A DNA stretch of 64,000 nt, taken from Okeania sp. SIO1I7 (GTDB taxonomy: Bacteria > Cyanobacteriota > Cyanobacteriia > Cyanobacteriales > Microcoleaceae). Position 1 is the first letter of the stretch. Every line of letters starts with the position of its first letter. A model generated the notes under the pieces. That model saw only the letters and a program-made list of their open reading frames with translations, was not told the DNA's origin and ran no database searches. A program made the translations under genes and the position numbers. The stretch is from positions 26,622 through 90,621 of the forward strand of contig JAAHGF010000005.1 in assembly GCA_010672585.1 (NCBI GenBank), in the 5' to 3' direction. Positions 28,335 through 36,067 of the stretch are shown piece after piece.

Positions 28335-28606
28335 AGGGCTTGCTGATTAAATCTAAAACCATTGACATATAAATATTTTAGCCTTTTTAGGTCTGAAATA
28401 CCTTGGTCTTCAGCTCTTCACGCTCAAAAAGGAGTGTATTTTAGGCTCATAGTTGGGCAGAAAAATCAAGGGACAAAACGCCCGCTCCTACCTCTTCTAA
28501 ATTCCTATTTCTCCTGTCTCCTGTCTTCCCCTCCACCGGAGGGGTTGGGGGTGGGTTGTCTCCTGTCTCCTACAAAGAGCAAAAAGACTTTCCATACGCA
28601 AACCCT
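28335..28606. mobile_element. Family R1 small element, complete copy
   Basis: Begins AGGGCTTGCTGATTAAATCT and ends GACTTTCCATACGCAAACCC + T; the outer AGGGCTTGC/GCAAACCCT are inverted. The same termini in reverse orientation bound the copy at 35151-35397. The interior is shared with 23795 (CAGCTCTTCACGCTCAAAAA) and contains CTCCTGT heptamers. An open frame of 99 codons through it is not credible as a gene. Confidence 0.7.
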
Positions 28607-28635
28607 AATTATTAATTGTTTAACGACCTTTATCA

Positions 28636-30708
28636 ATGAAAATTCTAGTTGTAGAAGATGATCGATTTATCGCCGAAACTTTAGCTGATGCCTTAACTGA
28701 ACAACTTTTTGTAGTTGATATAACCACAGATGGTCAAGCAGGTTGGGAGCAAGCTCAAGCCTGCGATTATGATTTAATTTTATTAGATGTAATGCTGCCT
28801 AAATTAGATGGTATTACTTTATGTCAGAAGTTACGTTATTTTAATAAAAACATTCCTATTTTACTTTTAACAGCTCGTAATAACAATCAAGATAAAGTAA
28901 AAGGTTTAAATGCTGGAGCTGATGATTATGTAGTTAAACCTTTTAATTTAGAAGAGCTTTTAGCAAGAATTAGAGCATTATTGCGGCGGGGAAACGAGTC
29001 TGCTTCTCTCATCAAAAAATGGGGTAATTTATGTTTAAATCCTCAAAATTGTGAAGTTACTTACAATAACAAACAGTTAAATCTTACTCCTAAAGAATAT
29101 GAAATTCTAAATCTGTTTATGCACAATAATCAAAGAATATTTAATTGTAGTGCAATTTTAGATAAAGTTTGGAGTTGGGAAGACACTCCTACAGAAGATA
29201 CAGTTAGAGCGCATATTAAAGGTTTAAGAAATAAATTAAAAGCAGTAGGTGCGCCTAGTGATTTAATCGAAACTGTTTATGGTTTAGGTTATCGGTTAAA
29301 ACAAGTTGAAGAAGGAAGAAGAAAGAAGGAAGAAGAAGGAAGGAAGAAGGAAGAAGGAAGAAGGAAGAAGAAGGAAGGAAGAAGCAAAAAGTGGATGGGG
29401 GTTCAAAATACAACCAATTGTAAACACTGTTTATGTGGCAGGGTATTAAACTCAAAAGAAAAAGATAAAAATAATTTACCAGTCAATAATAATCAAATAA
29501 AAGATCAAGAAAAGCCTCAAAAATATCAGGAATCTCAACAAAAACTGCAAGATTCCATCAGTAAAATATGGGATAGATTTAAAGGAGGTATTAATGAGCG
29601 GATTGATGTACTAGAACAAGTAGTAGTAGCTGGAAAAAATGAAATATTAGAGATTGATTTACAAAGAAAAGCACAACAAGAAGCTCATAAATTAGCAGGT
29701 TCTCTAGGTACATTTGGTTTAGTAGATGGCTCAGATTTAGCTAGAGAAATAGAAAGTTTATTGGCAGCGGAAAAGCCTCTTAATTATAGCGAAATATTTC
29801 ATCTATCTAAATTAGTAAAAAGTCTATGCAACAAGATAGAAAAGCATAGTAATATCGACAAAGAAAAAAGTGATAATCAACAGATAAAATATCTCGATTG
29901 TCAATATTCTATTCCTATTGTTCCAGAATGTAAATTATTATTAATACTAGACAAAGATAGTTTATTCGCCAAACAATTAATTGAGGAGGCTGTCACAAAA
30001 AAAATACAATTTAAGCTGGCTCCAGATGTTTTAATAACCACAGATATAGATGCTTATATTAATCATAATTTAAACAATAGTTTACAAGATTTATCATTTT
30101 GTCCTAATGTAGTTTTACTTGACCTTGAAGTTGCTGCTAATTCAGAGGAAATATTAGGCCAATTTTCTAGTCAGATGCCATCTGTACCTGTAGTTGTACT
30201 TAATACTAAAGGTGAATTGAGCGATCGCGTAAAAATTGCTAAACTAGGAGCATCAGCATATCTAAAAAAGCCATTACCCGCAGCTCAAGTTATAGACATA
30301 GTATTAGATATCTGGCAAAAAAATCAGACTTTAGCAACTGTGATGATTGTAGATGACGACCTGCAAATTTTAGAGAACATCGAACAGATACTAACGCAGT
30401 GGGGAATTAAAGTTGTAACCCTGAGTGATGAGCGATATTTCTGGACAACCTTAGAAAATACAGTGCCAGATTTATTAATTTTAGACATAGAAATGCCATA
30501 TTTTAATGGAATTGATTTGTGTCAAATTATTCGTAACGATCCACATTGGAATTGGCTTCCTGTTATATTTCTGACAGCTCATTGTGACCCTATTATTTGT
30601 CATCAAGTTTTTACTGCTGGTGCGGATGATTATATCTGTAAATCATTTAAATATTCTGATTTAATTACTCGTATTATTAATCGGATTAAACGTAGTATAA
30701 GTGTTTAA
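28636..30708 (+). CDS. Multidomain response regulator: REC - winged helix - Hpt - REC - REC, with an in-frame repeat insertion
   Basis: The protein has 690 residues. REC1 (1-118) has MKILVVEDDRF, phosphoacceptor in ILLDVMLPKLDG, and VVKPF. An OmpR-type winged helix follows (about 128-222: LNLTPKEYEILNLF, RAHIKGLRNKL, ETVYGLGYRL). Residues 224-277 are an inserted stretch of Lys/Glu/Arg repeats plus WMGVQNTTNCKHC, encoded by a dispersed DNA repeat (family R7). A histidine phosphotransfer domain is at about 300-400 (AHKLAGSLGTFG). REC2 (about 435-555) keeps a LLDLE Asp and a KKPLP Lys; REC3 (about 568-690) has MIVDDDLQ, LILDIEMPYFNG and a CKSFK Lys. It probably acts as a phosphorelay hub and transcription factor. 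The histidine-kinase gene starts 2 bp after its stop, so the two form an operon. Confidence 0.88.
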   Translation: MKILVVEDDRFIAETLADALTEQLFVVDITTDGQAGWEQAQACDYDLILLDVMLPKLDGITLCQKLRYFNKNIPILLLTARNNNQDKVKGLNAGADDYVVKPFNLEELLARIRALLRRGNESASLIKKWGNLCLNPQNCEVTYNNKQLNLTPKEYEILNLFMHNNQRIFNCSAILDKVWSWEDTPTEDTVRAHIKGLRNKLKAVGAPSDLIETVYGLGYRLKQVEEGRRKKEEEGRKKEEGRRKKKEGRSKKWMGVQNTTNCKHCLCGRVLNSKEKDKNNLPVNNNQIKDQEKPQKYQESQQKLQDSISKIWDRFKGGINERIDVLEQVVVAGKNEILEIDLQRKAQQEAHKLAGSLGTFGLVDGSDLAREIESLLAAEKPLNYSEIFHLSKLVKSLCNKIEKHSNIDKEKSDNQQIKYLDCQYSIPIVPECKLLLILDKDSLFAKQLIEEAVTKKIQFKLAPDVLITTDIDAYINHNLNNSLQDLSFCPNVVLLDLEVAANSEEILGQFSSQMPSVPVVVLNTKGELSDRVKIAKLGASAYLKKPLPAAQVIDIVLDIWQKNQTLATVMIVDDDLQILENIEQILTQWGIKVVTLSDERYFWTTLENTVPDLLILDIEMPYFNGIDLCQIIRNDPHWNWLPVIFLTAHCDPIICHQVFTAGADDYICKSFKYSDLITRIINRIKRSISV
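29305..29466 (+). repeat. Family R7 element, in frame inside the response-regulator gene
   Basis: Starts GTTGAAGAAGGAAGAAGAAA, has GGAAGAA-type heptamers, then GTGGATGGGGGTTC, AACCAATTGTAAACACTG and GGGTATTAAACTCAAAAGAA + AAAGAT. The same order occurs at 31812-32108 and, inverted, at 51983-52156, 57274-57400 and 58312-58488. Here it is translated as residues 224-277. Confidence 0.8.
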
Positions 30709-30710
30709 TT

Positions 30711-33119
30711 ATGCAACTAATTAACTGTAAAAATCAAAAAAATAGGATGAAAAAAATGCCAAGTATTACTGAAAATCAAACCAATTTAATAGAATCTTTA
30801 AAAAATGCTAATGCTCAATTAAAAGCAGAAATTAGGGAGCGTCAAAGAGCAGAAAAAGCACTACAAGAGCTAGTAGAAAAATATCAAAAAACATCTTTAC
30901 AACTCCGAACTTTAATTAACGCTATGCCAGATATTGTGTGCTTTAAAGATGGTACAGGTAAATGGCTAGAAGCTAATCAATCAATGCAGGAATTATTTGA
31001 AATAGAAAAAGTAGATTATCGTGGTAAATCAGATATTGAATTGGGAGAAATTAGTAGTTTTTATCGAGAGGCTTTTTTATCTTGTCATCATAGCGATCGA
31101 GAAGCATGGAAGAAAAGAACTTTGTCTAGGGGTGAAGAAATAATTCCCAAACGAGATGGCAGTGTCAAAATTTATGACGTAATTAAAGTACCGTTATTTT
31201 ATGAAGATGGAAAACGGAATGGAATAGTTGTTTTGGGGCGTGATATTACAGAGAAAAAACAAACAGAAAAAGTGATGATTAGATTAGCTTCTATAGTAGA
31301 ATCCTCTAACGATGCAGTTATTGGTAATACCTTAGAAGGAATTATTTATAGTTGGAATTCAGGAGCAGAAGCAATTTATGGTTACTCTATTTATGAGGTA
31401 AAAGGCCGTTTTATTTCTATGTTAGCTGTGCCAGAAAGACCAAATGAAATTTCCCAAATTTTAGCAAATATTAGGGCAGGAGCTAGTATAAATAATTATG
31501 AAACTGTACATATTAGAAAAGATGGTAAACATATAGATGTAGCTTTAACAATATCTCCAATCAAAGACACTGAAGGTAATATTATAGGAGTCTCAACTAT
31601 TGCTCGGGATATAAGCGATCGTAAGCGAATAGAAAAATCTTTTGAACAGCTTCGTTACCAACATAAATTAATATTAGATTCAGCGGGAGAAGGAATTTGT
31701 GGAATAGATATATTGGGAAAAATTTCTTTTGCTAATCCAGCCGCAGCAAGAATGACTGGTTATACAATTAAAGAGCTGGTAAATAGTGACTGGAGTTTGA
31801 TAATTTCTGGGGTTGAAGAAGGAAGAAGTAAGAAGGAAGAAGGAAGAAGTAAGAAGGAAGAAGAAAGAAGTAAGAAGGAAGAAGGAAGAAGTAAGAAGGA
31901 AGAAGGAAGAAGTAAGAAGGAAGAAGGAAGAAGTAAGAAGGAAGAAGGAAGAAGTAAGAAGGAAGAAGGAAGAAGCGCTGCGACCCCGCGTCGGCGACAG
32001 ACGCAAGGGAATGCGCACCAAGAGAGGAAAAAATTGATGGGGACTCAAACTCAAACCAATTGTAAACATTGTGTAGACAGCGGGGTATTAAACCTCAAAG
32101 AAAAAGATACAGTTAACAACAAAAATGATAAATTTTCAGCACAAAAAAATAACTCAGATAGTCAAGTTACAACAACTTTAAAAAAAGGTATAGTCTGCCA
32201 AGTTACTGATGAATTTATTCAGCGACGAGACGGTTCACATTTTCCCGTAGAATATGTAAGCACACCTATTTTAGAACAGGAAAAAATTATTGGTGCAGTT
32301 GTAACATTTAAAGATATAACAGAACGTCAAGCAGTCGAACAGATGAAAAACGAATTTATTTCTGTTGTGAGTCACGAGTTACGCACTCCTCTTGCTTCTA
32401 TTCACGGTGCTTTAGCTTTATTGAAAAGTGGATTACTTAATCAAGCGCCAGAAAGAGGTAACAGGATGCTAAATATTGCCATTGCTAACACAGACCGTTT
32501 AATACGGTTAATCAACGATATTCTAGATTTAGAACGCCTTCATTCCCAGCAAGTAACAACGCTGAAACAAACTTGTAACATTGCTGAATTAATGCTCCAG
32601 ACAGTAAATGAAATGCAACCTATTGCAGAGGAAGCAGGAGTTAATTTGTCAGTAAGAACAGTGGATGCTAAGTTGTGGGGATGTCCCGACCAATTAATTC
32701 AAACCTTCACTAACTTACTTAGTAATGCCATCAAATATTCCCCGAAAGGAACAACTGTCTGGTTAACTGCCAACAAACAATTTATCAATATAAATCATAC
32801 TTTTAGCTCCGATAACTTCCCTTCAACAGTTAAAACCAAATGCACTAAAGCAACTACCTGTAATATTCATCATAGCTATCAAGTTTTGATTGCAGTTAAA
32901 GACCGAGGGCGAGGTATTCCTGCTGATAAGATAGAAAGTATTTTTGGTCGCTTTCAACAAGTTAATGCTTCTGACTCTCGCCAGAAAGGAGGAACAGGTT
33001 TAGGTTTAGCCATTTGTCGCAATATTGTCCAACAACATCAAGGTAAAATTTGGGCTGAAAGCACTTTAGGAGAAGGTAGCACTTTTTTTGTAGCCTTACC
33101 AATTTTGGATGAGGAGTAG
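30711..33119 (+). CDS. PAS-PAS-PAS hybrid-free sensor histidine kinase with a repeat insertion splitting the third PAS
   Basis: The protein has 802 residues and no membrane span. A coiled coil (about 20-62) precedes PAS1 (about 65-185, LINAMPDIVCFKDGTGKWLE), PAS2 (about 187-310, VESSNDAVIGNTLEGIIYSW) and PAS3, which starts at about 318 (ILDSAGEGICGIDILGK) and resumes at about 500 (DEFIQRRDGSHFPVEYVSTP). Residues 368-466 between these halves come from a family R7 repeat: eight GRSKKEE-type heptads, then TNCKHC. HisKA is at about 545-610 (VVSHELRTPLASIHG) and HATPase at about 640-800 (FTNLLSNAIKYSPKG, VKDRGRGIPADKIESIFGRF, GGTGLGLAICR). It is probably a cytosolic sensor that phosphorylates the response regulator encoded 2 bp upstream. 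The ligand is unknown. Confidence 0.88.
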   Translation: MQLINCKNQKNRMKKMPSITENQTNLIESLKNANAQLKAEIRERQRAEKALQELVEKYQKTSLQLRTLINAMPDIVCFKDGTGKWLEANQSMQELFEIEKVDYRGKSDIELGEISSFYREAFLSCHHSDREAWKKRTLSRGEEIIPKRDGSVKIYDVIKVPLFYEDGKRNGIVVLGRDITEKKQTEKVMIRLASIVESSNDAVIGNTLEGIIYSWNSGAEAIYGYSIYEVKGRFISMLAVPERPNEISQILANIRAGASINNYETVHIRKDGKHIDVALTISPIKDTEGNIIGVSTIARDISDRKRIEKSFEQLRYQHKLILDSAGEGICGIDILGKISFANPAAARMTGYTIKELVNSDWSLIISGVEEGRSKKEEGRSKKEEERSKKEEGRSKKEEGRSKKEEGRSKKEEGRSKKEEGRSAATPRRRQTQGNAHQERKKLMGTQTQTNCKHCVDSGVLNLKEKDTVNNKNDKFSAQKNNSDSQVTTTLKKGIVCQVTDEFIQRRDGSHFPVEYVSTPILEQEKIIGAVVTFKDITERQAVEQMKNEFISVVSHELRTPLASIHGALALLKSGLLNQAPERGNRMLNIAIANTDRLIRLINDILDLERLHSQQVTTLKQTCNIAELMLQTVNEMQPIAEEAGVNLSVRTVDAKLWGCPDQLIQTFTNLLSNAIKYSPKGTTVWLTANKQFININHTFSSDNFPSTVKTKCTKATTCNIHHSYQVLIAVKDRGRGIPADKIESIFGRFQQVNASDSRQKGGTGLGLAICRNIVQQHQGKIWAESTLGEGSTFFVALPILDEE
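31812..32108 (+). repeat. Family R7 element, in frame inside the histidine-kinase gene
   Basis: Starts GTTGAAGAAGGAAGAAGTAA and repeats a 21-bp unit (three heptamers) about eight times. It then has a GC-rich patch CGCTGCGACCCCGCGTCGGC + GCGCACCAAGAGAGG (also at 41880 and 43360), TTGATGGGGACTC, AACCAATTGTAAACATTG, and GGGTATTAAACCTCAAAG + AAAAAGAT. It encodes residues 368-466. Confidence 0.8.
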
Positions 33120-33268
33120 GGAGTAGGGGAGTGGCTCACACTGATTATGGCACAGATACACGGATACGGAAAGGAGCAGGGAAGCGGGAGAGTGGGGGAG
33201 ATTAAATATTGAAGTAATTGAAGTAATTATAGAATTATCAACATATACTGTATAACCGGATTCTATCA

Positions 33269-33566
33269 GGACTTACGCAAAGACACTGTGTATAGAGTCC
33301 AGTAACTATTGGACAATAGTTATGAGAACTATATATAGCGTATCTGCTTCATTAATTGATAATTGATAATGGATAATTGATAATTACCTCGGGTTTTAAC
33401 CGTTACGGAATTGAATATCAGGAAATATTATTTCTTCTCTTGGTTGATTGGATATGGCGAGGGGACCTCGCCATCCGGAGACCGCTTTTTTCCCCTTAAA
33501 AGGGGAGGCTTCAAGGCGCGAATTATTTAATTATTAATTATTAATAATTAATAATTCGGTAAGTCC
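33269..33566. mobile_element. Family R3 element interrupted by a family R2 element
   Basis: The outer element begins GGACTTACGCAAAGACACTG, contains CTATTGGACAATAG and ATATATAGCGTATCTGC, and resumes as TAAGTCC at 33560-33566. Between them, about 33348-33562, is an R2 copy: TTCATTAATTGATAATTGAT, AAAACCGTTACGGAATTGAA reversed order, GGGGAGGCTTCAA and ATAATTCGGTAA. The R2 copy landed within a few bases of the R3 right end. Confidence 0.7.
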
Positions 33567-33765
33567 TATCTATATAACTATACTCTGGTGATAATAAAAA
33601 ATAAAATCAATTATCACACAGAAATTATCAATTATTCCCCTCCTGGGAGGGGGAGGGGCGAGGGGTGGGTTCCCTACTCCTGTACGGGCGAATCGCGATT
33701 CGCCCCTACTGCCTACTCCCTCTTTTCTGGAGATGTCTACTGATAACTGATAACTAATAACTGAA

Positions 33766-34911
33766 ATGCTTAATTCTAATGGTGCAAAAATCATTCTCGG
33801 TACACCATCCTCTGATTCCCTAGTTATACCACTCACACCCAGTTCAACCACAATGTTCGGACCCCGTGGAGCTTGCTTAATCTCAGAAACTGGACCTCTG
33901 TGGGTTGCTGATACCGGACATCATCGATTATTGGGATGGCGAAAATGTCCTGAAGTTGATACGCAACCTGCTGACTGGGTTATCGGACAACCTGACTTTT
34001 CTCAAGAAGGGCAAAATGCTAATGGTACAACCACCGCAGCAACAGTAAGCGTCCCCACTGGTATCTGTGCTTGTGGAGAAGGGTTAGCAGTAGCTGATGC
34101 TTGGAATCATCGGGTATTAATTTGGAAGCAGTTACCCGAAGATAATAATGTTCCTGCTGATATTGTTTTAGGTCAGGCAGATTTTTCTCAAAATGAATCT
34201 AACCGGGGTCAATCAGAAACTGCTGCGGACCGAATGCACTGGCCTTATGGTGTCGCCTACCATCAAGGAAAACTCTGGGTAGCAGATACGGGGAACCGTC
34301 GGGTTTTGATGTGGCAGCAATTACCAGAGGTTAACGGACAACCTGCCGATCTAGTTTTGGGGCAGGCAAATATGAGTTGTCGGGATGAGAATGGAGGGGG
34401 TGAAGCTACGGCGGCGAGTATGCGTTGGCCTCATGCAATTACTTTTTGGGGCAATAATGTTCCGCAACAGTATGGCGATCGCTTGGTTGTGACTGATGCT
34501 GGAAATAATCGGGTAATGATTTGGGATACTATCCCTACTGAGAATAATCAACCTTGTTCTGTAGTTCTCGGTCAGTCTCAATTTAATACAGTACAGCTAA
34601 ATCAGGGGATTTATTTTCCTTCTGCTGCTAGTTTGAGTATGCCTTATGGTGTGGTTGCAGTTGCTAATTGGTTGATTGTTGCTGATACTGCTAATTCTCG
34701 GTTGTTGGGTTGGCGGGATACTGTGGATATTGGTACTCCGGCAGTTGCATTAATTGGTCAGTCAGATTTTCAGAGTAAGGGTGAAAATGCTTTGAGTTTG
34801 CATCCGACTCGTCAAAGTTTGTGTTGGCCTTATGGGATTTCTGTTTGTGGTAGTACTGTTGTTATTGCTGACTCTGGTAATAATCGAGTATTGTTGTGGT
34901 GCAATAATTGA
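33766..34911 (+). CDS. NHL-repeat beta-propeller protein
   Basis: The protein has 381 residues with about six similar blades. Each has a core such as PLWVADTGHHRLLGW, GLAVADAWNHRVLIW, KLWVADTGNRRVLMW, RLVVTDAGNNRVMIW, LIVADTANSRLLGW and VVIADSGNNRVLLW, followed by a stretch like PADxVLGQADFSQ. The repeat (V)ADxxNxRV(L) is the NHL signature, which folds into a beta-propeller used for protein or ligand binding. There is no signal peptide and no fused catalytic domain. The target is unknown. It is preceded by heptamer repeats and has no operon partner. Start is the first ATG, just after a run of GATAACT-type heptamers; no good ribosome site is seen. Confidence 0.82.
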   Translation: MLNSNGAKIILGTPSSDSLVIPLTPSSTTMFGPRGACLISETGPLWVADTGHHRLLGWRKCPEVDTQPADWVIGQPDFSQEGQNANGTTTAATVSVPTGICACGEGLAVADAWNHRVLIWKQLPEDNNVPADIVLGQADFSQNESNRGQSETAADRMHWPYGVAYHQGKLWVADTGNRRVLMWQQLPEVNGQPADLVLGQANMSCRDENGGGEATAASMRWPHAITFWGNNVPQQYGDRLVVTDAGNNRVMIWDTIPTENNQPCSVVLGQSQFNTVQLNQGIYFPSAASLSMPYGVVAVANWLIVADTANSRLLGWRDTVDIGTPAVALIGQSDFQSKGENALSLHPTRQSLCWPYGISVCGSTVVIADSGNNRVLLWCNN

Positions 34912-34944
34912 TTTGATTTTTTGGCGTTGCTGATTTGAGGTATG

Positions 34945-35071
34945 ATATCATGTCCGGTTGAATACTTACACTTTGGAGGAGGTAAGGCAGGAGGCAGGAG
35001 GCAGGAGGCAGAAGGGTTTCCCGCAATTTCAACCTAATTCTATACACAAACGATGCTACCGGACATGATAT
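34945..35071. mobile_element. Family R4 small element
   Basis: TGATATCATGTCCGGTTGAA at the left and ACCGGACATGATAT at the right form inverted ends. The interior has CAGGAGG heptamers (34990-35008). It lies just downstream of the NHL gene. About 127 bp, non-coding. Confidence 0.7.
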
Positions 35072-35150
35072 GAAATTCAACATAGCAACCGCTAGGTTAG
35101 TTAGGACAATTAGTGCGAGCATCTTGCTCGCGTCATAAATCATCATAATT

Positions 35151-35397
<247 letters not shown>

Positions 35398-35576
35398 AAT
35401 TATCCGATGTCCTAACTATAGTGGCGACTGCTATAACTGTTCAACCAGACATGATATTACTTGAGATAACAAAGTTTAAATTTATTTTATGAAATATTGA
35501 GATTAACGACTGGAGGGATTAATTTATTCAATAAGTAGGTTAATGTTAAATTAGCAAACAATTGTGGATAGAAAAA

Positions 35577-35765
35577 ATGATTGATAAAGAAAAAAATCTC
35601 CCACGAAATACTTTGAATAACGTAACTGAAAAACAACAAATTAATAATAACTTAAAACCTCTGGTAGCTGTGTCTGATGATGAGAGACTCAGAAAAGCAG
35701 ACCCTTTTGAAACTATGAGAGGATGGAACTATGGCATTCCTGGATGGTATGTAGAACGGTATTGA
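35577..35765 (+). CDS. Small conserved-looking hypothetical protein
   Basis: From ATG 35577 the protein has 62 residues and no signal peptide or membrane span. The first half is Asn/Lys-rich and probably disordered; the second half, DDERLRKADPFETMRGWNYG + IPGWYVERY, is compact and rich in aromatics and looks like a conserved motif. An in-frame TTG at 35562 would add five residues. I do not recognise the family. It stands alone between repeat elements. Confidence 0.5.
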   Translation: MIDKEKNLPRNTLNNVTEKQQINNNLKPLVAVSDDERLRKADPFETMRGWNYGIPGWYVERY

Positions 35766-35812
35766 ATAGCGATCGCGGGATAGCAACTTCAACCTCGCTA
35801 TTTTTCCCTCTT

Positions 35813-35928
35813 ATATCATGTTCGGATAATCAGTTATAAAAAACCTTCTGCCTTCTAACCTTACTCTTTCCCTTCTGCCTTCTGCTTTCGGTCCACAGAT
35901 ATTATAAGTATTCAACCGAACATGATAT
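35813..35928. mobile_element. Family R4 small element with perfect inverted ends
   Basis: ATATCATGTTCGG at 35813 and CCGAACATGATAT ending at 35928 are perfect inverted repeats. Inside are CAGTTATAAA and TTATAAGTATTCAA. At about 116 bp it is the cleanest copy of the family. It is non-coding. Confidence 0.8.
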
Positions 35929-35930
35929 TT

Positions 35931-36029
35931 GGGACAAAACTTAGCTCCTACCTTCTCTAAATTCCCATTTCTCCTGTCTCCTGTCTCCTGTCTCCTACTC
36001 TTACCCATAAGACTTTTTCAGCAAACCCT
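35931..36029. mobile_element. Family R1 element, right half only
   Basis: Starts GGGACAAAACTTAGCTCCTA, carries CTCCTGT heptamers and ends CAGCAAACCCT. It lacks the left half and abuts the R4 element. ATTATTA repeats (36029-36065) follow to the CHAT gene stop. Confidence 0.55.
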
Positions 36030-36067
36030 AATTATTAATTATTAATTATTAATTATTAATTATTCCT

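Noticed and set aside
28362..28661. Open frame sharing SALHAQKG and TKRPLLP with a frame at 23839-24045
   Set aside because: Both are readings of family R1 elements; the similarity is repeat DNA, not a protein family, and the reading frames do not extend to other copies.
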